51,445 bases of DNA, taken from positions 1-51,445 of the forward strand of contig CAZBLH010000011.1 in the NCBI GenBank assembly GCA_964492775.1, read 5' to 3'. The position numbers and the translations under genes are program-made. Under the pieces are notes generated by a model. The model had not been told where the DNA came from, did not search any database, and was given only the letters and a program-made list of their open reading frames with translations. How positions within the stretch are numbered: the first letter of the stretch is position 1; each line of letters begins with the position of its first letter. Positions 27,788-36,131 of the stretch are shown piece after piece. The stretch comes from WRDS01 sp964492775. GTDB taxonomy: Bacteria > Actinomycetota > Coriobacteriia > Anaerosomatales > PHET01.

Positions 27788-28837
27788 TTGGCAATTGCGA
27801 TTCCGGAGCAGCGCTCTGGAGCCGGGACCGAGATTCCTGACAGACGAACCGAGGTGTCTTCCCTCACCGTGAACCCCAATCAGATCCGGCTTGTCATCCC
27901 GCCCGATCTCGACATGACCCGCCTCCTTGGCCAAGGAGACTCGCTGCTGCGTCTGATCGAGGATGAGTTCGAGTCCGACATCTCCGTGCGCGGCAACCAG
28001 ATCACGATCTCGGGCGAGAGCGGTGACGCGCAGACCGTGTCCACCCTGTTCTCCGAGATGATCCAACTCATCGAGCGCGGAGAGCATCTGAGTCCAGAGG
28101 CGATCGAACGCTCCATCGAGCTCCTGCGGCAGGGGACCTGCACCCCGACGGCGCTGCACGGCGACGTGATACTCACACACAAGGGCAAGGCGATCCGCCC
28201 CAAGACCGCAGGTCAGAAGCGGTACGTCGATGCGATTCGCTGCAACACCATCAGCTTCGGAATCGGTCCGGCGGGCACGGGCAAGACCTACCTGGCGATG
28301 GCGATGGCCGTCGACGCGCTGAAGCGCAAAGAGGTCGGCCGCATCATCCTCACGCGCCCTGCCGTGGAGGCCGGCGAGTCGCTGGGCTTCCTACCCGGGA
28401 CGCTCACGGAGAAGGTGGACCCGTACCTCCGGCCGCTCTACGACGCACTCTTCGACATGATGGATGCCGAGAAGAGCCAGGCGCTGTTGGAGCGCGGGAC
28501 CATCGAGATAGCGCCGCTCGCGTACATGCGAGGACGCACGCTGAACGACTCGTTCGTGATCCTTGACGAGGCCCAGAACACCACCTCCGAGCAGATGAAG
28601 ATGTTCCTCACGCGCCTGGGGTTCGGCTCTAAGATCGTCGTGACCGGCGACATCACGCAGATCGACCTGCCTGGTGGCAAGTCGGGCCTCGCCCAAGTCC
28701 GCGCGATACTTGAGGGCGTGTCGGGGCTCACCTTCATCGATCTGACCAGCAAGGATGTCGTTCGCCACAGGCTGGTCCAGCGTATCGTCGCGGCCTATCA
28801 GGCGTACGAGGAGGCCAGCGCGCAGGGCAATGGCTAA
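27788..28837 (+). CDS. phoH: PhoH family ATPase
   Basis: PhoH-type P-loop ATPase, a family linked to RNA metabolism and found next to ybeY in many bacteria. Up to 349 residues are encoded from the TTG at 27788, but GTG at 27854 or 27869 is also possible. The last has GAGGTG 12 bases upstream and gives MNPNQIRLVIPPDLD, close to the usual family start. Layout: an N-terminal KH-like region (about residues 45-85, ISVRGNQITISG), Walker A GPAGTGKTYLA (about 159-169), Walker B FVILDEAQNTT and the GDITQIDLP switch. It overlaps the HD gene by eight bases. Confidence 0.93.
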   Translation: MAIAIPEQRSGAGTEIPDRRTEVSSLTVNPNQIRLVIPPDLDMTRLLGQGDSLLRLIEDEFESDISVRGNQITISGESGDAQTVSTLFSEMIQLIERGEHLSPEAIERSIELLRQGTCTPTALHGDVILTHKGKAIRPKTAGQKRYVDAIRCNTISFGIGPAGTGKTYLAMAMAVDALKRKEVGRIILTRPAVEAGESLGFLPGTLTEKVDPYLRPLYDALFDMMDAEKSQALLERGTIEIAPLAYMRGRTLNDSFVILDEAQNTTSEQMKMFLTRLGFGSKIVVTGDITQIDLPGGKSGLAQVRAILEGVSGLTFIDLTSKDVVRHRLVQRIVAAYQAYEEASAQGNG

Positions 28838-29822
28838 TCAGGGTACGAGCATGACGAGCGCGCCGATCATTCGGCACGCGCAACCTTGGGCGACGGTACC
28901 GGGTCTTACGGCGCAGCGCGCCATCATGATCGGTCTGCTCGCGATGGCGGCAGGAATCGTCTGCACGTGGGCGACTGGTACATTGATCTCGCCGGAGGCG
29001 CACCCCATGGTGTTCGGCACCGTGAGCGCGCTCGCATCGGTCGCCGTCGTGATTACCGGTATCCACCTGCTACGCCGCACGCGCGACGGGAAGATCGATG
29101 AACTTCTGCAGGTCGCCGGTCCCACGTTCCCGCTGATGCGGCGGCTCATGTCAGAGGCTCCGGGAACCTACGTGCACTCGCTCGCCGTGGCGAACCTCGC
29201 CGAGGCAGGCGCCGAGGCGCTCGGCGCCAACACCCTGCTGGCGCGGGTGGGAGCCTACTACCACGACATCGGCAAGCTGCAGCAGCCCTGCTTCTTCTTT
29301 GAGAATCAGGCCGACGGCGTGAACCCCCATGACAGCTCGCACCCTGCAGACTCGGCGCGTATCATCCGAGCGCACGTCAATCATGGCGTGGAACTCGGCC
29401 GCGAGGCGGGGCTGCCGGCAGAGGTTCTGGAGATCATCCATGAGCACCACGGGACCTCGCTTGTGCGGTACTTCTATCACAAGGCGCTCGGCGAGGATGC
29501 GTCCGCCTACGAGGCCGACTTCCGATACACTGGCGAGAGCCCGCGCAGCGTAGAGGCGGTAATCGTAATGCTCGCCGACGCGAGCGAGGCGGCTGTGCGC
29601 GCGCTGGCCGACCCAGGGCCAGAGCAGATCGAAGCTGCCGTCCGCCACGTGATCGCGGATCGGCGAGAGGACGGGCAGCTGCCGGACATGGTGAGCGACG
29701 CTGACGTGGAAAGCCTCGTGACGGTGTTCGTCCGCGGGCTCGTCACCCAGCGGCACGGCCGGTGCCCCTATCCCGACCTGCGTCGTGACAAGGAGGGCTG
29801 CGTTGCAGATCAGTGTGCTTAG
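28830..29822 (+). CDS. Short PgpH-like HD-domain phosphohydrolase (putative c-di-AMP phosphodiesterase)
   Basis: HD-superfamily membrane protein, 330 residues from the ATG at 28830; an ATG at 28851, with AGGG 7 bases upstream, is also plausible. Two hydrophobic helices (about residues 30-50 and 56-76) precede a full PgpH/YqfF-type HD domain: APGTYVHSLAVANLAE, the metal pair in YYHDIGK, ENPHD-like VNPHDSSHP, EHHGTSLVRYFYHKA and the distal MLADASEA. Canonical PgpH is about 700 residues, with an extracellular 7TMR-HDED domain and seven helices. Those parts are missing here, although the position between phoH and ybeY is the normal pgpH position. The activity, c-di-AMP to pApA, is inferred from family and synteny only. 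Confidence 0.85.
   Translation: MANQGTSMTSAPIIRHAQPWATVPGLTAQRAIMIGLLAMAAGIVCTWATGTLISPEAHPMVFGTVSALASVAVVITGIHLLRRTRDGKIDELLQVAGPTFPLMRRLMSEAPGTYVHSLAVANLAEAGAEALGANTLLARVGAYYHDIGKLQQPCFFFENQADGVNPHDSSHPADSARIIRAHVNHGVELGREAGLPAEVLEIIHEHHGTSLVRYFYHKALGEDASAYEADFRYTGESPRSVEAVIVMLADASEAAVRALADPGPEQIEAAVRHVIADRREDGQLPDMVSDADVESLVTVFVRGLVTQRHGRCPYPDLRRDKEGCVADQCA
29790..29797 (+). promoter_or_regulatory. Ribosome-binding site that fixes the ybeY start
   Basis: AAGGAGGG lies 5 bases before the TTG at 29803. It supports TTG over the upstream GTG at 29785, and it lies inside the end of the preceding HD gene. Confidence 0.8.
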
Positions 29823-30252
29823 CCATCGCGACCCAGAGCCGCTCGATCTATCCGCCTTCGAGCGCTTGGCGGCGTTCATTCTCGACCGCGAGGAGCTTCC
29901 TGATGAGGTCGAGCTCTCCATCGCCATAATCGGCATGGATGAGATGACCGAGCTCAATGGTCGCTACCGTGGCAAAGAGGGTCCGACCGACGTGCTCTCA
30001 TTCCCCTGCGACGACCCGTGCCCCGTTGTCGCTCCCGGCGAACCGGTGATGCTCGGCGATGTCGTGATATCGCCCGAGGTTGCCGAGCAGCAGGCCGCCG
30101 AACTCGGCCACACGGTGGAGGCGGAGCTGAATCTGCTGCTGGTGCACGGGGTCTTGCACCTGCTCGGCTACGATCACGAGTCCGATGAGGACGCGGAAGC
30201 GATGCAGGCCCGGGAGCGGGCGGTGCTGTCGGCTTGGGAACTCTCTCTGTAG
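29803..30252 (+). CDS. ybeY: Endoribonuclease YbeY (rRNA maturation factor)
   Basis: Zinc-dependent endoribonuclease for 16S rRNA 3'-end maturation and ribosome quality control. The start is the TTG at 29803, set by AAGGAGGG at 29790-29797; the product has 149 residues. The zinc motif HGVLHLLGYDH supplies His115, His119 and His125. The preceding core NGRYRGKEGPTDVLSFP is conserved. It overlaps the HD gene by 20 bases. The phoH-(pgpH)-ybeY-dgkA order is conserved across Gram-positive bacteria. Confidence 0.96.
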   Translation: MQISVLSHRDPEPLDLSAFERLAAFILDREELPDEVELSIAIIGMDEMTELNGRYRGKEGPTDVLSFPCDDPCPVVAPGEPVMLGDVVISPEVAEQQAAELGHTVEAELNLLLVHGVLHLLGYDHESDEDAEAMQARERAVLSAWELSL

Positions 30253-30292
30253 TACCGCCGTCGCTGATGCGACCTGACCCCGAAGGCCCCCG

Positions 30293-30997
30293 ATGACCAG
30301 GACCCGCTCGTTCCTGTGGAGCCTTAACTACGCGATTGAGGGACTCGTGTGGGGCCTGCGTACGCAGCGCAACATGCGGATCCACCTCGGCCTGGCGATT
30401 CTCGTCGTCGTGGGGAGCTTGCTTCTCGGCGTGCGCTCCGGAGAGCTGGTCGCGATCGTCTTTGCGATCACGCTCGTGTTCATCACCGAACTGCTCAACA
30501 CCGCCATTGAGGCCGCGGTCGATGTGGCGACCGACCGCCACGATCCGCTCGCCAAGATTGCAAAGGACGTTGCTGCCGGAGCGGTGCTTGTCGCCGCGAT
30601 CAGCTCGGTGATCGTCGCATATCTTGTGCTGTTCGAGCCGTTCAAGCGCCTCCTTGAACAGGGTCTCCATATCGTCCGGTTCGGCGCTTCCGACCTGACT
30701 GTCATCGCGGTCGGTCTCGTGTTGCTTGCCGTGCTGGTGATGAAGGGTGTGTCCCGCGAGGGGACCTGGCTAGAGGGCGGCTGGCCGAGCGGACACGTCG
30801 CGCTTGCGTTCGCTGCCGCGACGATCGTCGGCTTCGTCACCTGGAACGCGGGTGCGCTCGCCCTCGGCTACTTCATGGGCTTCCTGGTCGCACAGAGCCG
30901 TCTGGAGGCGGGGATACACACGCCGGCGCAGACGGTGGTGGGTGCCCTGCTTGGCGTCCTGCTCGTGACCGCCGTCTTTCAGGTGTTTTACCGGTGA
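30293..30997 (+). CDS. dgkA: Diacylglycerol/undecaprenol kinase fused to PAP2-like domain
   Basis: A 234-residue membrane protein with two joined modules. Residues 1-120 are a DgkA-type lipid kinase: an amphipathic start (SFLWSLNYAIEGLVWGLRTQ), three helices, and the catalytic signature ITELLNTAIEAAVD with KIAKDVAAGAVL. Residues 135-234 resemble a PAP2 lipid phosphatase: GGWPSGHVALAFA corresponds to the PSGH motif and SRLEAGIHTPAQ to SRx5Hx3D, with Gln where Asp is usual. No clear first motif (Kx6RP) is present. The Gram-positive DgkA family phosphorylates undecaprenol; the PAP2 half might be catalytic, regulatory or inert. The gene sits in the standard dgkA position between ybeY and cdd. Confidence 0.88.
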   Translation: MTRTRSFLWSLNYAIEGLVWGLRTQRNMRIHLGLAILVVVGSLLLGVRSGELVAIVFAITLVFITELLNTAIEAAVDVATDRHDPLAKIAKDVAAGAVLVAAISSVIVAYLVLFEPFKRLLEQGLHIVRFGASDLTVIAVGLVLLAVLVMKGVSREGTWLEGGWPSGHVALAFAAATIVGFVTWNAGALALGYFMGFLVAQSRLEAGIHTPAQTVVGALLGVLLVTAVFQVFYR

Positions 30998-31056
30998 CGT
31001 AAGATGCAGGTGCGTGGTCCTGCCCGCAGTCTGCCCGATATCTCGGAGAGATGATA

Positions 31057-32352
31057 TTGCTGCTCCTGTTCATCGCCCTAAGCATCATCTTCACTGTTCT
31101 CGCCGGCCTCTTGGCCGCCGTCGAGACTGCGGTGTTGCTCCTCCCGCTCGGTCGCGTGCACCGGCTCGCCGAGGCGAAGGAGAAAGGCGCCGAGCGGCTC
31201 GAGGTGCTCGTTGAGAAGCGGCACCGTCTGCGCTCGGCGTCCTCGCTGGTGTACGCGATAGCGGCCTTCCTGGCGGGGGCCGTCGGCTACCTTGCAGTGG
31301 TGGCTATCACGGAGCGGTACGCTCTTGCTCCGGCGTTCGCGATCGCGCTTGCCGCGCTCTCGATCGTTGTGATGATTGGCCTGTGCTACTCGCTCTCGCA
31401 GGCACTTCCGCGGACCGTGGCCGTGGCCAACCCGGCGCGCATTGCGCTTTCCGCTGCGCCGATCGCGCTGCCGATCGTCTTCGCGATCCATCCGCTCGGG
31501 CGGGTCCTCGGCGCTCCGTGGCGGTGGCTCGCCGAGACGGTCGCCAAGGAGCAGCTGCTGACTCCGTGGGCGGTCATCTCCGAGTCCCGTGGAGCCACGG
31601 GTGTGGGCGAGGAGGGTGACCGGGATCGCGAGGAGGCCGAGGAGGCGCTGCTCGAGGCCGTCTCCGACTTCGCCGAGAAGGTCGCCCGTGAGGTGATGGT
31701 CCCGCGCACCGACGTCGCGGCGCTGCCGGATACGGCAGCCGTGAGCGAAGCGGTCGCACTCATCCACAAGACCGGTTACTCGCGGCTTCCCGTATACCAC
31801 GACTCGATTGACGACATCAGGGGCGTGCTGTTCGCCAAAGACCTGCTGGTCGCGCTCGATAGCGACACCGAAGTCAACCTGGCGTCCATTGCCCGCGCAC
31901 CCTTCTTCGTACCTGAGACCAAGCCCGTCCAAGAGCTGCTCGTGGAGATGCGCGCGACGACGCACATCGCCATCGTCGCCGACGAGTACGGCGGAACCTC
32001 GGGCATCGTAACCCTCGAGGACCTGCTCGAAGAGATCGTCGGCGACATCTCGGACGAGTACGACCGTGAGGAGCCACTCATCGTCGAGCTCGGCGAGGGA
32101 CGCTACCGCGTGGATGCGATGCTGCCCGTCGATGACCTCAACGAGCTATTCGGCACGGATCTCGACACCGAGGCAGACTCAGTAGGCGGTTTGTTCACCG
32201 AGGTAGTGGGGCGTATTCCTGAACTCGGCGAGTCCACTGAGATCGAGGGTCTGCGTATCACCGTGCTCGAACGCCAGGGCACTCGCGTAAGACAGTTGTC
32301 TGTCGAGCCCGCTCTGAGCGGGGACACGGAGGAAGCGGAGAGCGATGCGTAA
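31057..32352 (+). CDS. CNNM/CorC-family (hemolysin C-like) divalent-cation transport protein
   Basis: Membrane protein of the CNNM/CorC group, linked to Mg2+ export or sensing. I prefer the TTG at 31057 (MLLLLFIALS), as GGAGAG at 31045-31050 is then 6 bases away; the ATG at 31051 (433 residues) would leave almost no spacing. Layout: a DUF21 transmembrane domain (about residues 1-135), a tandem CBS pair (about 205-320, VPRTDVAALPD...GYSRLPVYHDSIDDIRGV and VADEYGGTSGIVTLEDLLEE) that binds adenine nucleotides, and a CorC_HlyC C-terminal domain (about 340-420). It is inserted between dgkA and cdd, where Firmicutes usually have no such gene. Confidence 0.9.
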   Translation: MLLLFIALSIIFTVLAGLLAAVETAVLLLPLGRVHRLAEAKEKGAERLEVLVEKRHRLRSASSLVYAIAAFLAGAVGYLAVVAITERYALAPAFAIALAALSIVVMIGLCYSLSQALPRTVAVANPARIALSAAPIALPIVFAIHPLGRVLGAPWRWLAETVAKEQLLTPWAVISESRGATGVGEEGDRDREEAEEALLEAVSDFAEKVAREVMVPRTDVAALPDTAAVSEAVALIHKTGYSRLPVYHDSIDDIRGVLFAKDLLVALDSDTEVNLASIARAPFFVPETKPVQELLVEMRATTHIAIVADEYGGTSGIVTLEDLLEEIVGDISDEYDREEPLIVELGEGRYRVDAMLPVDDLNELFGTDLDTEADSVGGLFTEVVGRIPELGESTEIEGLRITVLERQGTRVRQLSVEPALSGDTEEAESDA

Positions 32353-32767
32353 TCCTACACAACCAGATCTGGCTCTGCTCGCGTTCGCTCGCGAGGCGCA
32401 GGAGAAGGCCTACGCACCGTACTCCGAGTTCCGGGTCGGTGCGGCCGTCTACACGAGCGACGGCGAGATATTCCAGGGCGTCAACATCGAGAACGCGTCG
32501 TACCCCGCGGGCATCTGCGCCGAGCGCGCCGCGATGGCTGCAGCCGTCTCTGCGGGGTACCGCGACATCGCGGCCGTAGCCGTCGTGGGCGATTCCGAGG
32601 CTCCGACGGTTCCCTGCGGCATATGTCGCCAGGCGCTGGCGGAGTTCAATCCCGAGATGCGCGTAATCATGGGCGCGCAGAGCGACGACGTCGCAGTTGC
32701 CACGCTCGACGAGCTCCTGCCCGAGGCGTTCGTGCGCGGCTACCTCGATCAAGACGAGACGCCGTAG
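32345..32767 (+). CDS. cdd: Cytidine deaminase
   Basis: Zinc enzyme converting cytidine and deoxycytidine to uridine forms in pyrimidine salvage. The 140-residue homotetrameric-type protein has zinc ligands Cys58 (in AGICAERAA, with the catalytic Glu60), Cys91 and Cys94 (PCGICRQAL), plus VNIENASYPAG for the ribose. The ATG at 32345 overlaps the upstream stop by eight bases. It pairs functionally with deoC two genes downstream (deoxynucleoside breakdown). Confidence 0.96.
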   Translation: MRNPTQPDLALLAFAREAQEKAYAPYSEFRVGAAVYTSDGEIFQGVNIENASYPAGICAERAAMAAAVSAGYRDIAAVAVVGDSEAPTVPCGICRQALAEFNPEMRVIMGAQSDDVAVATLDELLPEAFVRGYLDQDETP

Positions 32768-32786
32768 ATTGGGCGCCTCAGGACAC

Positions 32787-33698
32787 ATGAGCACCGAGGA
32801 GGTCGCGAGCGGTTTTGTCGCGCTCGTCGGTCGGCCGAACGCCGGCAAGTCCACGCTAGTGAATGCGCTCGTTGGGACCAAAGTCGCAATCACCAGCGAT
32901 ACTCCACAGACGACGCGGCATCGCCTGCGCGCGATCATCGACCGCGACGAGGCTCAGATCGTGCTCGTAGACACCCCTGGTCTGCACAAGCCCCATGACG
33001 CACTCGGCGAAGAACTCAACCGCAGCGCGCTCAAGGCGCTCGAGGACGTCGACGTCGTCGCCATGCTGGTGGATGCCTCGAAGCCTGCAGGGACAGGAGA
33101 CGCCTGGGTCGCCGAGCACGTCGCCCGGACGCGCGCGACCAAGGTTCTGGTGATCAGCAAGGCGGACCTTGCCGAGGCCGAGCAGGTCGAGGCGCAGGTC
33201 ACCGCCGCTCGCGCGCTCGCTGACTTCGACGACGTCGTTGTCCTCTCGGCGGTCGAGGGGTTCAACCTGGAGGCCTTCGAAGCCGCTGTTACCAAGTACC
33301 TGCCCACGGCGCCGCGCTGGTTCCCGCGCGACATGCCCACGGACCAGTCGTTCGAGGTCATGATCGCCGAGTTCATCCGTGAGAAGGTACTGCGTTCGAC
33401 CTTCGAGGAGGTTCCCCACGCCGTTGGCGTCGCAATCGAGGACATCGAGCAGCAGGGTCGCGGCGAGTCAGCTCTGACCCGCATCTATGCCGTGATCTAC
33501 GTCGAGCGCGAATCGCAGAAGGGCATCATCATCGGCAAGGGCGGAACGATGATCAAGCAGGTCGGAAGCGAGGCGCGCGAGGACCTCGAGCGGCTGATCG
33601 GCACGCGTGTCTTTCTTGACCTGAGGGTGAAAGTGAAGAAGAACTGGCGTCGCGATGCGGCGCAGATCAGGCGGTTCGGCTACGGGGAGGGGTTGTAG
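32787..33698 (+). CDS. era: GTPase Era
   Basis: GTPase that binds the 3' end of 16S rRNA during 30S maturation. The 303-residue protein starts at the ATG at 32787 (MSTEEVASGFVALVGRPN), preceded by CAGGA. It has G1 GRPNAGKSTL, G2 TPQTTRHR, G3 DTPGLHKP and G4 SKAD. The C-terminal KH domain carries IIGKGGTMIKQVG. Its neighbours ybeY and recO are its partners in conserved gene order across bacteria. Confidence 0.97.
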   Translation: MSTEEVASGFVALVGRPNAGKSTLVNALVGTKVAITSDTPQTTRHRLRAIIDRDEAQIVLVDTPGLHKPHDALGEELNRSALKALEDVDVVAMLVDASKPAGTGDAWVAEHVARTRATKVLVISKADLAEAEQVEAQVTAARALADFDDVVVLSAVEGFNLEAFEAAVTKYLPTAPRWFPRDMPTDQSFEVMIAEFIREKVLRSTFEEVPHAVGVAIEDIEQQGRGESALTRIYAVIYVERESQKGIIIGKGGTMIKQVGSEAREDLERLIGTRVFLDLRVKVKKNWRRDAAQIRRFGYGEGL

Positions 33699-33703
33699 CA
33701 CCC

Positions 33704-34396
33704 ATGACCGATATCGATGTGAATGCACTGGCTGCCGCCATCGACCAGACCCTGCTCAAACCCACAGTGGGGCGTGACGAGGGGGCCGCGTGGATTGCGG
33801 ACAACGCGGGCCAGGGCTTCGCCTCGCTCTGCGTGTCACCGGTGCTTGTGCCGAGTGCCGAGGAGGCGCTTCACGGGACCTCAACCCGGGTCTGCTCGGT
33901 AGCAGGTTTCCCGCTCGGCTACATGCTGCCGCAGTCCAAGGCCGCTGAGGCTGCCGACCTCGTGGCTGCGGGCTGTGCCGAGGTGGACATGGTGGTCAAC
34001 ATCGGCGCACTGCTGGCAGGCGAGTACGACGCGGTGCGCGACGACATCGCGGGCGTGGTCGCGGCCGTGTACACGGCATCGGGCGGCTCAGCCATCGTCA
34101 AGGTGATCCTCGAGACCGGGTACCTGGAAGAGCGAGACATCGCCCGTGGCTGCGACCTCGCTGTCGAGGCTGGTGCGGCGTTTGTGAAGACTTCGACGGG
34201 CTTCGGTCCGCGCGGTGCGAGCATTCGCGACGTCGAGATCATGCGAGCGACCGTCGGCCCGGAGATCGGTGTCAAAGCCGCTGGTGGCATCCGTGACCTC
34301 GACGCAGCGCTTGCGATGCTCGAAGCTGGCGCGACCCGACTCGGCACGTCAGCCGGTGGAGCGATCCTTGAGGCGGCCAGGGAGCGCGGGTTGTAG
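33704..34396 (+). CDS. deoC: Deoxyribose-phosphate aldolase
   Basis: Class I aldolase splitting 2-deoxyribose-5-phosphate into glyceraldehyde-3-phosphate and acetaldehyde. The 230-residue TIM barrel has the Schiff-base lysine Lys162 in AFVKTSTGFGPRGAS and the conserved IDQTLLKP start, EVDMVVNIGALLAG and VKAAGGIRD. It begins five bases after era. With cdd it suggests use of deoxynucleosides as carbon source. It is not part of the classical era-recO order, so it looks like a lineage insertion. Confidence 0.96.
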   Translation: MTDIDVNALAAAIDQTLLKPTVGRDEGAAWIADNAGQGFASLCVSPVLVPSAEEALHGTSTRVCSVAGFPLGYMLPQSKAAEAADLVAAGCAEVDMVVNIGALLAGEYDAVRDDIAGVVAAVYTASGGSAIVKVILETGYLEERDIARGCDLAVEAGAAFVKTSTGFGPRGASIRDVEIMRATVGPEIGVKAAGGIRDLDAALAMLEAGATRLGTSAGGAILEAARERGL

Positions 34397-34402
34397 GCCG
34401 GT

Positions 34403-35164
34403 ATGCCTGCCTACCCGCTCCGTGCTCTTGTTCTTCGGCAGACGAGGCTCGGCGAGACCGACACCATCGTGACACTGCTTGCAGCCGACGGCACCCCTGT
34501 GAGGGCGGTGGCCAAGGGGCTGCGCCGGCCTGGCTCGCGGTTCGGGGGCCGGCTCGAGCCGTACGCGCTGGTCGACCTGCTGATGCATACTGGCAAGTCG
34601 CTCGAGGTGATTTCCGAGGCGCGCACCGTAGAGGCTCACGCGGGGCTGCGCTCCGATCTGGACCGCACGGCGGCAGCGGCGGTCGTGGTGGATCTGATCG
34701 ACAAGCTGGCCGTCGAGGGCCAGTCCGACCCGAAGATCTACGATGCGGCCGTGACGACGCTCGCCGTGTTCGAGGCGGCGCCGGTTGAGCGGCTCGGCGC
34801 GTTGGTGGTCGCGTTCCTCGTCAAGGCTCTGGCCGTTCACGGATACCGTCCTGAGCTCGATTACTGCGTGGCATGCGCACAGGAGGCACCGCAGGAGGGG
34901 CGTGCGGCCCTCTCGCTCTCGCAGGGAGGCGTTCTGTGCCCCGAGTGCGGGCATCTCGACGCGGCAGCCCTCTCATGCCCCGCCGAGGCTCGCGCCTGGC
35001 TCCAGGCCCTGCTCTCATCCACGATGGCCGAGGTAGCCGCGCTTCAGATGCCTCCTGCAGCCGTCTGCGACTGCTTCGCGCTCGTTCGCGCGTTCGTGAA
35101 CTATCACGTCCCCACGCGCCTCAAAGCGCTGGACTTCTTCGCGGGTTGTCTGGTGCAAGAATAG
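34403..35164 (+). CDS. recO: DNA repair protein RecO
   Basis: Recombination mediator that loads RecA with RecR and anneals single strands. The 253-residue protein has the N-terminal OB fold (YPLRALVLRQTRLGETDTIVTLL; residues 3-25) and ends in a helical domain. It carries a four-cysteine zinc site: CVACAQEAP near residue 155 and CPECGHLD near residue 180, which many actinobacterial and Firmicutes RecO proteins keep. It lies between deoC and glyQ, as in the Firmicutes order minus deoC. Confidence 0.95.
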   Translation: MPAYPLRALVLRQTRLGETDTIVTLLAADGTPVRAVAKGLRRPGSRFGGRLEPYALVDLLMHTGKSLEVISEARTVEAHAGLRSDLDRTAAAAVVVDLIDKLAVEGQSDPKIYDAAVTTLAVFEAAPVERLGALVVAFLVKALAVHGYRPELDYCVACAQEAPQEGRAALSLSQGGVLCPECGHLDAAALSCPAEARAWLQALLSSTMAEVAALQMPPAAVCDCFALVRAFVNYHVPTRLKALDFFAGCLVQE

Positions 35165-35239
35165 CCACCTGTGGTCGTGTAAGATATCCAGCACTCGGGC
35201 TCTCGTCCGCCCGCTTCCGTTCCGGGGGAGATTCCACAC

Positions 35240-36131
35240 ATGGCGATGACCTTCCAAGACATCATCCTTGCGCTGTCGCGCTACTGGGCAGACCAGGGTT
35301 GCGTCGTGTTGCAGCCCTACGACACCGAGGTCGGTGCAGGCACCTTTCACCCTGCCACCACACTTCGCGCGCTCGGCCCTGACGTTTGGCGCACGGCCTA
35401 CGTTCAGCCCTCGCGCCGCCCCACCGACGGGCGCTACGGCGAGAACCCGAACCGGCTGCAGCATTACTACCAGTACCAGGTGATCCTGAAGCCGAGCCCG
35501 GACAACGTGCTCGACCTGTACTTTGACTCGCTCAGGGCGATCGGTCTCGAGCCTGCCGAGCACGNNNNNNNNNNGGCTGAACGGCATGGAGGTCACGCAG
35601 TTCACCTACTTCCAGCAGGTCGGTGGCTTCGAATGCCGCCCCGTGCCGGCCGAGATCACCTACGGGCTCGAGCGCCTCGCGATGTACATCCAAGGCGTGG
35701 ACAGCGTCTACGACCTGACGTGGAGCGTCGGCCCGGACGGTCACGTCTTCACCTATGGCGACGTATTCCTCGCCAATGAGCAGCAGTACTCGGCGTACAA
35801 CTTCGAGGTCGCCGACGTGGACATGCTCCTCGGGCTCTTCACCACCTACGAAGGTGAGTGCCGCCGCACTCTCGAGGCAGGATACGTACTCCCGGCCTAC
35901 GACTACGTGCTCAAGTGCTCCCATGCGTTCAACCTGCTCGACGCACGCGGCGCCGTGAGCGTCACCGAGCGCCAAGGCTACATCCTGCGTGTGCGGGCGC
36001 TTGCGAAGGCCTGTTGCGCGGCCTACATGGAGTTCGTCACCAGGAAGGATGCGGTGCCGGAGGACGCGGCCGCTGAAGGCGTCGATGCTACCGAGAGCGT
36101 ATCGGCACCGAAGGGCGGTGATGCGCTGTGA
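35240..36131 (+). CDS. glyQ: Glycyl-tRNA synthetase alpha chain (interrupted by N gap)
   Basis: Catalytic alpha subunit of the alpha2-beta2 glycyl-tRNA synthetase. The ATG at 35240 (MAMTFQDIILALSRYWADQG) follows a CCGGGGGAGA site. Ten N at 35565-35574 replace a conserved stretch: the protein reads up to EPAEH and resumes at WLNGMEVTQFTYFQQ. By comparison with the E. coli GlyQ pattern, the missing piece is about 23 residues, close to 69 bases, containing the class II signature around FVEDDWE. Frame phase on both sides agrees with 69. The real protein should be about 316 residues, and I regard it as intact in the organism. It overlaps glyS by four bases. Confidence 0.94.
35565..35574. other. 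Assembly gap (10 N) inside glyQ
   Basis: Ten-N placeholder. Comparison with conserved GlyQ sequence implies roughly 69 bases are absent, so the run understates the gap and creates a false frameshift. Confidence 0.93.
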
